Shown here piece by piece: positions 56,345 to 64,000 of a stretch of DNA of 64,000 nt (position 1 is its first letter; every line of letters begins with the position of its first letter). The stretch is from Cellulomonas sp. Root485. GTDB taxonomy: Bacteria; Actinomycetota; Actinomycetes; Actinomycetales; Cellulomonadaceae. Under the pieces are notes generated by a model. The model was not told the origin of the DNA and did no database searches. It worked only from the letters and a program-made list of their open reading frames with translations. The translations under genes and the position numbers were made by a program. Where the stretch lies: NCBI RefSeq assembly GCF_001426705.1, contig NZ_LMFC01000003.1, forward strand, positions 512,841 to 576,840, in the 5' to 3' direction.

Positions 56345-57226
56345 TCAGCGGGCGAGCTGCGGGTCGGCGGTGAGCTCGACGTTCGCCCACAGGTCGTACC
56401 CCAGCGGTTCCAGCCGGCCGATGAGCGAGCGGCGGACGCGGTCCTCACCGGTGACGTCCCACGCACCCTCCGGCACCACGAAGTCGACCTCGACGTAGAG
56501 GCGGCTGCCCAGCTTGGTGGACCGGACGAACGGCTCGTCGAGCCCGAACTCCGCCCGCACGGACGTCACGGCCTCCGCCAGCGCCCGGCGCACGTCGGCG
56601 GGCGGCTCCGCCTCCAGCAGCTCGAGGGCCGCGGCACGCAGCAGGCGCAACGGGATCGGCAGCAGCACGAGGCAGGCCACCAGGACGAGGACCGGGTCGA
56701 CGTACCGGACGACGTCGCCGACGTCGGCCAGCGCCAGCGCGAGTCCCCCGCCGGCGGCGAACACCAGGCTCAGCAGCGCACCCGCCCGCCACTGGGCGAC
56801 CTCCGCGGCGACGAGCTCGGAGTCCGGCGCGCGGTGGGCGAGCCAGCGGGCGATCGCGTACGAGCACGTCATCGTGATCAGCCCGTACGCGAGGACGGTG
56901 CCGGGCTCGACGTCGGCCCCACCGGCGGTGATGACCGCGACGGCGTCGACCGCGGCGTAGATCAGGGTGCCCAGCAGCGCCACCCCCTGGACCGCGATCG
57001 CCAGCGGTGTGACGGCGGCCTTGCCGAACGGGAACCGCGCGCTCGGCACGTCGGCCGCAGCGCGGGACGCCATGAGCGACAGGGCGGACAGCACGATGCC
57101 GAGCAGGATGAACGCGCCGTCGAACAGCAGCACGCGCGACTGGGCGGCGATCCCCCAGACGACCGCGAGGGTGCCCAGGACGGCGGCCCCCGCGATCGAC
57201 TCGTGCAGCGCGCGCCGCTCGTTCAC
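56345..57226 (-). CDS. Cation-diffusion-facilitator-like transporter with atypical metal site
   Basis: A 293-residue membrane protein with five or six helices and a C-terminal cytosolic domain (RRSLIGRLEPLGYDLWANVELT) like the CDF fold. Helix 2 has LLFDGAFILLGIVLSALSLM, where typical CDF proteins have Asp-x-x-x-Asp; the second Asp is Ile here. The helix 5 His/Asp pair is also not evident. It may belong to a divergent CDF clade with another substrate. GTG start overlapping the pepA stop (GTGA), so the two are co-translated. Confidence 0.78.
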   Translation of the reverse strand: MNERRALHESIAGAAVLGTLAVVWGIAAQSRVLLFDGAFILLGIVLSALSLMASRAAADVPSARFPFGKAAVTPLAIAVQGVALLGTLIYAAVDAVAVITAGGADVEPGTVLAYGLITMTCSYAIARWLAHRAPDSELVAAEVAQWRAGALLSLVFAAGGGLALALADVGDVVRYVDPVLVLVACLVLLPIPLRLLRAAALELLEAEPPADVRRALAEAVTSVRAEFGLDEPFVRSTKLGSRLYVEVDFVVPEGAWDVTGEDRVRRSLIGRLEPLGYDLWANVELTADPQLAR

Positions 57227-58701
57227 CGGTTCGCGCTGAACGTCGACGCGACCTCCAGCAGCAGCCGGGCGCCGAAGCCGGTCGCGCCCTTGGTCCGCCA
57301 GGCCTCGTCTCCGTCGGACCGCATGGTCCCCGCGATGTCGAGGTGGGCCCACGGCGTCTCGCCCACCCACTCGGCCAGGAACAGCGCCGCCGTGATCGCC
57401 CCGGCGTACTCGCCGCCGAGGTTCTTGATGTCCGCGACCTCGGAGTCGAGCTGCTTGCGGTACCGGCGGTCCAGCGGCAGCCGCCAGACCTGCTCGTCGG
57501 TGCGTTCCGCTGCCGCCTCGACCAGGTCGAGGATGCCGTCGTCGTTGCCGATGACGGCCGCGGTCATCATCCCGAGCGCGGCCAGGGCGGCGCCGGTCAG
57601 CGTCGCGATGTCGACGATGGCGTCGACGCCGTCCTCGTTGGCGAGCGCGATCGCGTCCGCCATGACCAGGCGCCCCTCGGCATCGGTGTTCACCACCTCG
57701 ATGGTCCGGCCGCTCCGCGACGTGAGGACGTCCCCGAGCTTGGTGGCCGAGCCAGACGGCATGTTGTCCGTGCACGCCAGGTACGCGCTGACCGCGATCG
57801 GCACGTCGAGGTCCGCGAGCGCCGTCATCGCCGCGAGCACGGCGCCCGCGCCGCTCATGTCCATCTTCATGGCCGCGTGCATCGCGTTGGACGGCTTGAG
57901 GCTGATGCCGCCGGAGTCGTAGGTGATGCCCTTGCCGACGAGGCCGAGGTGGCCGGTGGGCTCTGTCGTCGGCACGTAGCGGATCACGATCATGCGCGGT
58001 TCGACCACCGACCCGGCGTTCACGCCGAGCAGCCCGCCGCAGCCCATCTCGATCAGCGCCTCCTCGTCGAACACCTCGATGTCGAGCCCGTGCTCGCCGG
58101 CCAGCCAGACGGCGATGTCCGCCAGGTCCGGGGCGGTGAGGTGCCCGGCGGGGGTGCTGGCCAGGTCCCGGGACAGGGAGGCCGCGCGGGCGATCGCGAC
58201 GCCGCGGTCGGCGCCGCGGCGGGCGTCGTCGGCGGACGCGTCGTCGACGAGCAGCACGATCTCCCGTACGGGGACGGTCGACGGGTCGGACTTGAGCGCG
58301 TCGTACCGGTACCGGCCGAGCAGGATGCCCTCGACGACGGCCTGGGCCGAGCCGGCGACGGACACTCCTGCGGCCGCGAGGTCGGTGGTGAGCACCTCGT
58401 CGCGACCGGCCGCCCGGGCGAACGCGGCGGCGGCGTCGCGCAGGGCCGCCTCGGACGGGTCGTCGCCGACGCCCGTCACGATGACGGCGCCGCCCTCGCG
58501 CGGCAGGACCAGCGTCTCCCCGACTGCCCCGCGGAAGCCCCACTCGGTGAGCGCGGCGCGGTCCAGCGGCACCCCGGACGGCACCTCGCCCGTGGCGGTC
58601 ACGGCGAGCCCGAGGGCGCGGCCGACGTCGGCGCCGGGCGCGGCGACCCGGACGGACAGCTCCTCGAACCGGGCGCGGGACGGGATCGGGTCGAACGGCA
58701 T
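57223..58701 (-). CDS. pepA: Leucyl aminopeptidase (M17)
   Basis: A 492-residue cytosolic aminopeptidase with two metal ions. Metal and active-site blocks are all present: VGKGITYDSGGISLKP, AAMKMDMSGAGAVLAAM, the family signature NTDAEGRLVMADAI (about residue 340), and IATLTGAALAALG. It removes N-terminal residues from peptides during protein turnover. AAGGAG lies 7 nt upstream of the ATG. The same frame stays open far upstream but overlaps the SLC13 gene and is not coding there. It overlaps the CDF-like gene by 4 nt. Confidence 0.95.
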   Translation of the reverse strand: MPFDPIPSRARFEELSVRVAAPGADVGRALGLAVTATGEVPSGVPLDRAALTEWGFRGAVGETLVLPREGGAVIVTGVGDDPSEAALRDAAAAFARAAGRDEVLTTDLAAAGVSVAGSAQAVVEGILLGRYRYDALKSDPSTVPVREIVLLVDDASADDARRGADRGVAIARAASLSRDLASTPAGHLTAPDLADIAVWLAGEHGLDIEVFDEEALIEMGCGGLLGVNAGSVVEPRMIVIRYVPTTEPTGHLGLVGKGITYDSGGISLKPSNAMHAAMKMDMSGAGAVLAAMTALADLDVPIAVSAYLACTDNMPSGSATKLGDVLTSRSGRTIEVVNTDAEGRLVMADAIALANEDGVDAIVDIATLTGAALAALGMMTAAVIGNDDGILDLVEAAAERTDEQVWRLPLDRRYRKQLDSEVADIKNLGGEYAGAITAALFLAEWVGETPWAHLDIAGTMRSDGDEAWRTKGATGFGARLLLEVASTFSANR

Positions 58702-58712
58702 GATCGTGCTCC

Positions 58713-60512
58713 TTACGTGGGCCAGATGACAGGGATGAGCAGCACCGCCACGACGAACCACGCCAGCGTGGTCGCGAGGCCGAGCTTCCAGTAGTCGGAG
58801 AACCGGTAGCCGCCCGCGCCCATGACCATCATGTTGGCGGGGGTGGCGATCGGGGTCAGGAACGACGCGGCCCCGGCGACCGCGACGAGCATGAGGACGG
58901 GCGCCAGCGCGACCCCCGACTCGTTGCCCATGGCCACCGCGATGGGCGCGACGATGAGCACGGTCGCGGTGTTGCTGACCACCTGACCGAGCAGCACGGT
59001 GAGCACGAAGATCGCCGCGAGGACCACCTGCGGGCTGCCGTCGCCGACGATGCCGACCAGCCAGCCGGCCACCAGGTCCGCGGCACCGGAGGAGGCGATC
59101 GCGACCGACAACGGGATGAGCCCGCCGACGAGCACGACGGTCTGCCAGGAGATCGCCCGGTACGCCTGCGGGCCGCCGACGACCCCCGTCATCACCATCG
59201 CGGTCGCCCCGACGAGCCCCGCGATCGCGGGCGGGACCACGCCCGTGGCCAGCAACGCGACCGTGACGACCAGCACCGCGATCGCACGCCACGCCTTCGG
59301 GCCCAGTGCCACTGTCTGCCGTCGGACCAGCTCGGGGCTGTCGACGATGAGCACGTCGTCGTCGGCCGCGAACGACTCGACGTACGACCACGGCCCGTGC
59401 ACCAGGAGCGAGTCACCCTCGGCCAGCGCAAGATGGTCGCCGCCGCGGTCCTTGCCGAGCCGCCGGACACCGAGGACCGTGACCCCGGACCGGACCAGGC
59501 CCGCGAATACGACCTCGCCGATCACCCGCGAGCGAGGGCGGACGACCAGCTCCGCGACGCCCACCTCCCGGCCGAGCAGCGCCTCGCGGGTTCCCCGGGT
59601 CAGGGGGGTCGTCGCGACGGCGAACCCGTGCCGGTCCACCAGCGAGGTGATCCCGTCGCTCTCGCCGGTGACCACGACGACGTCACCGACGCCGAGCACG
59701 TCGTCCTCGCCCGCCGGCGCACCCGAGGACCGCTGCACCCCGATCAGCACCACGCCGTCGGGCACCTCGACCTGCTCGCGACGGCTGCCGACGACGTCGG
59801 ACCCCGGCTGGACCGCGAGCCGGAAGAAGCCCACGTCGAGGCTGTAGTGCTCGACCAGGGTGTCGACGTGCGCGGAGTAGTCGGCGGGCAGCGACGTCGG
59901 CGACCGGTCGGGCAGGAGCCGGCGGCCGAGGAGGACCGAGACCGCGATGGTGACCAGCACCAGCGGCAGCCCGATCAGCCCGAACTCGAAGAACCCGAAC
60001 CGCTCGCCGGTGGCCTCGAACAGGGCGTCGGACACGATCACGTTCACGGTGCTGCCGCTCAGCACCAGGAGCGCTCCGGCGCTCGCGGCGAACGCGAGCG
60101 GCATGAGCATCTGCGACGTCGACTGCTTCGACCGTCGTGACGCCAGCACCACCACCGGGAGCAGAGCGGCGGCCGCACCGTTGGGGGTGACCAGCGCCGC
60201 CATGACCGCGGAGAGCCCCATGAGCGCGATCAGCAGCCGGTTGCGCGCTGTCCCGGCGCGGGTGATCAGCTGCTGACCGGCCCACGCCGTGACCCCCGAC
60301 GACTCGAGGCCCTCGCTGAGCACGAACAGGGACGCGATGAACACGACGACCGGGTCCCCGAACCCGGCGACCGCCTCGGTGGCGGTGACCAGCCCGGTCG
60401 CGAAGAGAGCGAGCGCCGTGAGGATCGCGACGACGCCGACGCTGAGCCGGTTCCAGATGAAGAGGCCGACGCAGCCCGCGAGGACCAGCAGGCTCAGCGT
60501 GGCGTCGGACAC
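58713..60512 (-). CDS. SLC13-family permease with two TrkA-C domains
   Basis: A 599-residue permease. Helices at each end carry the SLC13/DASS inverted repeats: GFGDPVVVFIASLFVLSEGL and LVTPNGAAAALLPVVV in the first, WQTVVLVGGLIPLSVAIASSGA and GQVVSNTATVLIVAPIAVAMG in the second, with SFLTPIATPANMMVMGAGGY near the end. The middle (about 200-385) has two TrkA-C-type regulatory domains (VEVPDGVVLIGVQRSSGAPA; VIGEVVFAGLVRSGVTVLGV). Such proteins transport sulfate, dicarboxylates or related anions with Na+ or H+. GTG start, 9 nt from the DUF4386 gene. Confidence 0.93.
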   Translation of the reverse strand: MSDATLSLLVLAGCVGLFIWNRLSVGVVAILTALALFATGLVTATEAVAGFGDPVVVFIASLFVLSEGLESSGVTAWAGQQLITRAGTARNRLLIALMGLSAVMAALVTPNGAAAALLPVVVLASRRSKQSTSQMLMPLAFAASAGALLVLSGSTVNVIVSDALFEATGERFGFFEFGLIGLPLVLVTIAVSVLLGRRLLPDRSPTSLPADYSAHVDTLVEHYSLDVGFFRLAVQPGSDVVGSRREQVEVPDGVVLIGVQRSSGAPAGEDDVLGVGDVVVVTGESDGITSLVDRHGFAVATTPLTRGTREALLGREVGVAELVVRPRSRVIGEVVFAGLVRSGVTVLGVRRLGKDRGGDHLALAEGDSLLVHGPWSYVESFAADDDVLIVDSPELVRRQTVALGPKAWRAIAVLVVTVALLATGVVPPAIAGLVGATAMVMTGVVGGPQAYRAISWQTVVLVGGLIPLSVAIASSGAADLVAGWLVGIVGDGSPQVVLAAIFVLTVLLGQVVSNTATVLIVAPIAVAMGNESGVALAPVLMLVAVAGAASFLTPIATPANMMVMGAGGYRFSDYWKLGLATTLAWFVVAVLLIPVIWPT

Positions 60513-60521
60513 ATCGTCACA

Positions 60522-61157
60522 CTAGGGCGCTGGGACCGGCGTGCGGACGCCCCGCACCAGCAACCATCCCAGGAACGCGATCTCGGACAACCCGCCCACC
60601 AGGCCCAGGGCCAGCGCGACACCGTCCGCACCGGGCACGGCCAGCTCGACGACGAGGCCCAGCAGATACCCGACGCCGCCGACCATGAGCGCGTACCCGA
60701 AGATCCGCGGCACCGTGCCCGACCGGACCACCAGGTAGCCGAGCGGGATCAGCCACCCACCGAAGAACACCTGCGCGATCAGGTACCCGACGCCTTGCAG
60801 GTCGAGGAACAGCGCCGCGATCTCGTCGGCACCCCGCTGCGCCGCGAGCACGGCCCCCGCGTGGTTGACCAGGTTGAGGCTCTGGATCGCCACGCTGACC
60901 GCGTTCATGGTGAGCATGGCAACCGCCGCGAAACGGTGGACGTCCTTGAACAGGGCGTACAGCGCGAGGCCGACGAGCAGGAAGCACGCGTAGGCGACGA
61001 CGTCGGCGGCGAACGCGATCTTCATGAGGTCCGCGCTGTCGCGGAGGGCTTGGGCGACGTCGTCGGCCGCCTTGACCGACCCTCGCGCGGCCAGCTCGGC
61101 GAAACCGCCGCAGACGGCGACGACGAGGTACAGCAGTCCTGCCAGGCGTGCGTTCAT
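60522..61157 (-). CDS. DUF4386 membrane protein
   Basis: A 211-residue membrane protein with six helices, starting MNARLAGLLYLVVAVCGGFAEL. The DUF4386 pattern is clear: RLAGLLYLVVAVCGGFAE at the start, then LFKDVHRFAAVAMLTMNAVS, GYLIAQVFFGGWLIPLGYLV and FGYALMVGGVGYLLGLVVE. The function of the family is unknown. GAGGAACTCACG precedes the ATG. It lies directly ahead of the SLC13 permease on the same strand, so the two are probably co-transcribed. Confidence 0.92.
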   Translation of the reverse strand: MNARLAGLLYLVVAVCGGFAELAARGSVKAADDVAQALRDSADLMKIAFAADVVAYACFLLVGLALYALFKDVHRFAAVAMLTMNAVSVAIQSLNLVNHAGAVLAAQRGADEIAALFLDLQGVGYLIAQVFFGGWLIPLGYLVVRSGTVPRIFGYALMVGGVGYLLGLVVELAVPGADGVALALGLVGGLSEIAFLGWLLVRGVRTPVPAP

Positions 61158-61224
61158 CGTGAGTTCCTCCTTGAGGGCATGACGGATCGCGAGGCCTCGC
61201 GGCCTCCTGCGGCGTGCGGCGGGA

Positions 61225-61440
61225 TCAGCCCGGGTACTGGAAGACGTCGTCGAGCGGGACGTCGAACACGCGGGCGATCTGGAAGGCCATCTCGAGCGAC
61301 GGGGAGTAGCGCCCCTGCTCGATGGCGATGACGGTCTGACGGGTGACGCCGATGCGTTCGGCCAGCTCGGCCTGGGTCATCTCGCCATGGGTGAAGCGCA
61401 GCGTGCGGATCGAGTTGGTGACGCGCGTCGGCGGCTTCAC
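61225..61440 (-). CDS. Small XRE-family regulator
   Basis: A 71-residue Cro/C1-type protein from a GTG: VKPPTRVTNSIRTLRFTHGE. The helix-turn-helix is MTQAELAERIGVTRQTVIAI, then EQGRYSPSLEMAFQIARVFD, ending LDDVFQYPG as in the short YozG-like regulators. Its start overlaps the stop of a membrane gene by 4 nt (GTGA), a standard pairing in which the regulator and a DUF2178-like membrane protein are made together. Confidence 0.93.
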   Translation of the reverse strand: MKPPTRVTNSIRTLRFTHGEMTQAELAERIGVTRQTVIAIEQGRYSPSLEMAFQIARVFDVPLDDVFQYPG

Positions 61441-61865
61441 CACGTGGAGAAGTCCTGCCGGTAGGCCGCCAGCTTGGTCATGGACGAGACGATCGCCGAG
61501 AGGACGAAGCAGAGGTAGATGACGTTGGCGATCCAGAACCAGTCCACCTCGAGCAGCGCCAGGGCCATCGCGGCGAGGGCGCCGATGACGACGAACGACT
61601 GGCCCGTGCGCTCGCCGACGCGGTCGATCTCCTTGTCGCGCTGGTCCTTCAGGTGGCCGTCGCGCCGGTTGACCAGCGCGACGCCGATGGTGCCGAGGAT
61701 GGACGCGATGATCGCGCCCCCGATGGACCACAGCAGCGGGCCGACGTAGGCCACCTCGGTCAGGGGCGTGCCCTGCGCCCGGCTCAGCACCACGACGACG
61801 TACGCCGTGTAGAAGAGCACGGAGACGACGAGGAACACCCAGACGTTCCGTTCTTCGTACGACAT
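61437..61865 (-). CDS. Four-helix membrane protein paired with the XRE regulator
   Basis: A 142-residue membrane protein starting MSYEERNVWVFLVVSVLFYTAY. Helices at about 8-27, 42-64, 92-110 and 115-135 flank a charged cytosolic loop (NRRDGHLKDQRDKEIDRVGE). This is the layout of DUF2178-like proteins encoded with small Cro/C1 regulators. It overlaps the upstream oxidoreductase stop by 1 nt and the downstream regulator by 4 nt, so the three genes form one unit. Confidence 0.87.
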   Translation of the reverse strand: MSYEERNVWVFLVVSVLFYTAYVVVVLSRAQGTPLTEVAYVGPLLWSIGGAIIASILGTIGVALVNRRDGHLKDQRDKEIDRVGERTGQSFVVIGALAAMALALLEVDWFWIANVIYLCFVLSAIVSSMTKLAAYRQDFSTW

Positions 61866-62857
61866 CAGCTCTCCTGCGCGACGGTGATCACGGTCTTGCC
61901 CCGGGCGTGCTCGGCGACCAGCCGGCGCACGGCCTCCGGGGCGTCGGTCAGAGGGTAGGTCCGCTCGATCGCGGGCGTGAGCAACCCGGCCTCGGCGAGC
62001 TCACGGAGCCGGTCGAGCTTCGCGCGGCTCCCGGTGGCCACGACCGGCCGCAGGTGCTGGCCCACGAACAGGTTCACGACGACCGCCTGCGCGAGCCGTG
62101 CCATCGGCCCGATGATCCGGCCGGGGCCACCGAACGAGAGCGCGAGCGTGCCGTGCGGGGCCAGCGCACGCCGGCAGGCCGCGAGGCTGCGGTTGCCGAC
62201 GAGGTCGATCACGACGTCGTACCGGGTCCCGTCGCTGGTGAAGTCGGAGCGCTCGTAGTCGATGACCTGGTCGGCGCCGACGCCGCGGACCAGCTCCACG
62301 TTGCGCCCGCTGCAGACCCCGGTCACCTCGGCGCCGAGCGCCTTGGCCACCTGCACCGCGAACGTGCCGACCCCGCCGGACGCGCCGTTGACCAGCACCT
62401 TCTGCCCCGGCTGGACCCCGGCCGCGCAGTCGAGCGCGGTGCCGGCCGCGAGCGGGAGGGTCGCGGCCCGCTCGAAGGTCAGGTTGGCCGGCTTGCGCGC
62501 GAGGAGCTTCGCGGGGACGCACACGTACTGCGCCCACACGCCCGCGACGGCCTCACCGAACACCTGGTCGCCGACCTGGAGGTCGGTCACGTCCGCGCCG
62601 ACCTCCTCGACGACGCCGGCCAGGTCCTTGCCGGGCACCGGGTGCTTCGGCTTCCGGAGGCCGGAGACGGCCCGGATCAGCGACGGCCGGCCGGTGATCA
62701 TGGCGATGTCGGCGAAGTTGAGCGACGAGGCGCGCACGGCGATCAGCACCTCGTCGGCCTTCGGCGACGGACGCGGCACCGTCGTGTGGGCGAGCACCTC
62801 CGACGACCCGTACGCGCGCTGCACGATCGCCTGCATGGAACGGGTCCTGACGTCCAT
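61865..62857 (-). CDS. Zinc-independent quinone oxidoreductase-like MDR protein
   Basis: A 330-residue medium-chain dehydrogenase/reductase: GroES-like N-terminal domain (ADEVLIAVRASSLNFADIAM, GKDLAGVVEEVGADVTDLQVGDQVFG), nucleotide-binding KVLVNGASGGVGTFAVQVAKALGAEV, and a C-terminal PEAVRRLVAEHARGKTVI. The zinc-ligand cysteines of alcohol dehydrogenases are missing, so an NADPH:quinone reductase-like activity is likely. AGGAGA lies 5 nt before the ATG. The promoter has TTGACA-N17-TACCTT within two 19-nt inverted arms. Confidence 0.92.
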   Translation of the reverse strand: MDVRTRSMQAIVQRAYGSSEVLAHTTVPRPSPKADEVLIAVRASSLNFADIAMITGRPSLIRAVSGLRKPKHPVPGKDLAGVVEEVGADVTDLQVGDQVFGEAVAGVWAQYVCVPAKLLARKPANLTFERAATLPLAAGTALDCAAGVQPGQKVLVNGASGGVGTFAVQVAKALGAEVTGVCSGRNVELVRGVGADQVIDYERSDFTSDGTRYDVVIDLVGNRSLAACRRALAPHGTLALSFGGPGRIIGPMARLAQAVVVNLFVGQHLRPVVATGSRAKLDRLRELAEAGLLTPAIERTYPLTDAPEAVRRLVAEHARGKTVITVAQES

Positions 62858-62869
62858 CGAAGTCTCCTG

Positions 62870-62935
62870 TGTAAAGAATTGTTGACACGGCGAAGGTATG
62901 GCGAACCAGACATCATGTCAAGAGTTCTTTACACT
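62870..62935. promoter_or_regulatory. Paired dyad operators and promoter between divergent genes
   Basis: The two 19-nt arms GTGTAAAGAATTGTTGACA (62870-62888) and TGTCAAGAGTTCTTTACAC (62917-62935) are inverted copies matching at 17 of 19. Each is itself roughly dyadic. The right arm supplies TTGACA for the minus-strand promoter (-10 TACCTT, 62899-62894). Confidence 0.65.
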
Positions 62936-62961
62936 GCAGGATGGGCGGCAGGATGGGCGGC

Positions 62962-63471
62962 ATGCAGGTCTTCGCGCTCTCCGGAACCGTCGGTGCAGGC
63001 AAGTCGACGGTCGCCGTCGCGCTGCGCGATGCTCTCCTCGCCCGCGGGATCGCCGTCGGCGAGGTCGACGTCGACGCGATCGCCAACGAGACACCGTCGC
63101 CGCCCGACGACCCCTTCAACGAGCGCGTCGTCGTCGCGCACCTGCGCACGATGCGCCCGCTCTGGCGCGACGCCGGGCTCGAGGTCCTGATCCTGCCCCG
63201 CGTCATCGAGACCGCCGCGCAGCGCGACGCCTACGCGGAGGCCCTCGGCGAGCCCGTCCGCGTCGTGCGGATCGACGCGCCGACCGCCACCCGGCACGCC
63301 CGCCTGGTCGCCCGGCACGCACCCGGCCCGGAGCGCGACTGGCACCTGGCCCGCACCGACGTCCTGGCTCTCCTGCTCGTCGAGGCCGGCGTCGAGGACC
63401 TTGCCGTCACCAACGTCGACCGGCCACCCTCGGCGGTGGCGTCAGAGATCGTGGACCTGCTCGGGTTCTAG
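62962..63471 (+). CDS. Small P-loop kinase-like protein
   Basis: A 169-residue protein starting MQVFALSGTVGAGKSTVAVA, with Walker A GTVGAGKST at residues 8-16. VDVDAIANE follows as a possible base/Walker B strand, and a lid region is ATRHARLVARHAPGPERDW. It looks like a nucleotide, gluconate or adenylylsulfate kinase relative, but the substrate is not clear. An ATG seven codons upstream is in frame, but its Shine-Dalgarno would touch the start; here AGGA is correctly spaced. It is divergent from the MDR gene, and its 3' end overlaps the convergent monooxygenase by 30 nt. Confidence 0.8.
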   Translation: MQVFALSGTVGAGKSTVAVALRDALLARGIAVGEVDVDAIANETPSPPDDPFNERVVVAHLRTMRPLWRDAGLEVLILPRVIETAAQRDAYAEALGEPVRVVRIDAPTATRHARLVARHAPGPERDWHLARTDVLALLLVEAGVEDLAVTNVDRPPSAVASEIVDLLGF

Positions 63472-64000
63472 CGAGCCGGGCGTCTTCTGGAGCACCCGAG
63501 CCAGGTCCTCCAGGGCGGCCAGCGGGTCCGTGCCCACCGGCATGAGGACCGTCGTCGTGACGCCCGCGTCGTGCAGCTGACCGATGCGCGTCCGGGCGTC
63601 GTCCACCGTGCCGACGACGGCGAGCTGGTCGACCCACGCGTCGGGCATCGCTGCGGCGAACGCCTCGCGCGAGGCCGACGCCGCCCGCAGCGCGCGGAAC
63701 TCGTCGGCGAACGGCAGCGGCGCGATGTGCACGTCCCAGTCCGGGTCGCCGATCCACTCCAGCGCGGGCCGGGCGGTGTCGCGGGCCCGCGCGGCGTCCT
63801 CGTCGACCACAGCGACGCAGTAGGCGACGATCCGGTGCTCGCGCGTCGGGGCGATGTGCCGGAGGGCCTCGGCGACGTACTCCGGGGTGACCGGCTCCGC
63901 GAGGATCGTGCCGTCGGCGGACCGGCCCGCGAGCGCGAGCGACCTCGGTCCGCGGACACCCGCGAGGATCCGCGGGACGCTGCTCGGCGGGGTGTTCAGC
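63442..64000 (-). CDS. LLM-class (luciferase-like) flavin monooxygenase, C-terminal part
   Basis: The C-terminal 185 residues of a protein that continues past the window edge. PRILAGVRGPRSLALAGRSA, DGTILAEPVTPEYVAEALRH and RIVAYCVAVVDEDAARARDT are typical of F420- or FMN-dependent luciferase-like oxidoreductases, and the end ALEDLARVLQKTPGSLEPEQ is a normal family C-terminus. These enzymes transfer hydride from reduced F420, as in tetrahydromethanopterin reductase relatives. The cofactor-binding N-terminus is not visible. Its last 10 codons overlap the convergent kinase gene. Confidence 0.88.
   Translation of the reverse strand, partial: LNTPPSSVPRILAGVRGPRSLALAGRSADGTILAEPVTPEYVAEALRHIAPTREHRIVAYCVAVVDEDAARARDTARPALEWIGDPDWDVHIAPLPFADEFRALRAASASREAFAAAMPDAWVDQLAVVGTVDDARTRIGQLHDAGVTTTVLMPVGTDPLAALEDLARVLQKTPGSLEPEQVHDL

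Noticed and set aside
56345..58543. 732-codon frame fusing the CDF-like gene to sequence opposite and across pepA
   Set aside because: The upstream part is a shadow of pepA in another frame; the GTG at 57226 overlaps the pepA stop.
1..64000. tRNA, rRNA, insertion sequences, prophage or attachment sites
   Set aside because: I saw no tRNA cloverleaf with a CCA-like end, no rRNA core sequence, no transposase or integrase, and no long terminal repeats. A tRNAscan/Infernal run would settle the RNA question.

Overview
The window reads as chromosomal DNA of a high-GC Gram-positive bacterium of the Actinobacteria. The evidence is the very high G+C at third codon positions, a SigK/RskA/DipZ/fasciclin locus like that of mycobacteria, CsoR-type copper control and dense stop-start overlaps (ATGA/GTGA). 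A large secreted alpha-1,3-glucanase-like enzyme with discoidin and CARDB modules would fit a polysaccharide degrader such as a Cellulomonas relative; that placement is inference. I found no tRNA, rRNA, CRISPR array, phage or insertion sequence. I propose 69 protein-coding loci, of which two are cut by the window edges and one is frameshifted.

Layout. 1-3.8 kb: a MoxR/DUF58/DUF4129 envelope operon on the minus strand. 3.9-8.7 kb: small unknowns, a DoxX protein, purB, an unknown 287-residue protein, and a ribbon-helix-helix/Doc toxin-antitoxin pair with its operator. 8.7-16.6 kb: haem biosynthesis, with hemA divergent from hemE-hemY-hemC-hemD-hemB-hemL. 16.7-21.3 kb: a TauE-like exporter with an Rrf2 regulator, then csoR-copZ-copA copper export behind a CsoR box. 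21.3-28.6 kb: an ABC exporter with its winged-helix regulator, a CPBP protease-like protein, an HdeD protein, a flippase-like protein with a degenerate kinase domain, and a SHOCT protein. 28.7-33.5 kb: a possible peptide gene, then dipZ and a fasciclin lipoprotein on divergent promoters that both look like SigK promoters, then rskA and sigK. 33.6-36.5 kb: an ArsR regulator and small stress or lipid genes, including a 56-residue CsbD protein.

36.9-40.2 kb: the GH87-like glucanase. 40.3-44.8 kb: a three-gene operon joining a homologue of cyanobacterial acyl-ACP reductase, an NDH-2-like flavoprotein, and a bacteriophytochrome fused to a SpoIIE/PP2C phosphatase. This is the most unusual part of the window. 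45.2-46.3 kb: a HTH/nucleotidyltransferase pair resembling a toxin-antitoxin system, broken by a frameshift in the catalytic motif. 46.3-53.0 kb: epimerase, aldo/keto reductase, AbgT transporter, PQQ-repeat protein, and a hydrolase divergent from a GntR regulator. 53.2-56.3 kb: a ribbon-helix-helix regulator with iteron-like operators ahead of a DUF4097 protein and a DrrAB-like exporter. 56.3-64 kb: a CDF transporter, pepA, an SLC13 permease, DUF4386, an XRE regulator with its membrane partner, a quinone-oxidoreductase-like gene behind a paired dyad operator, a P-loop kinase, and a truncated luciferase-like monooxygenase.

All functions are read from sequence motifs and remembered family features. 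No database search was run. Start codons were chosen from ribosome binding sites, overlaps and family length.
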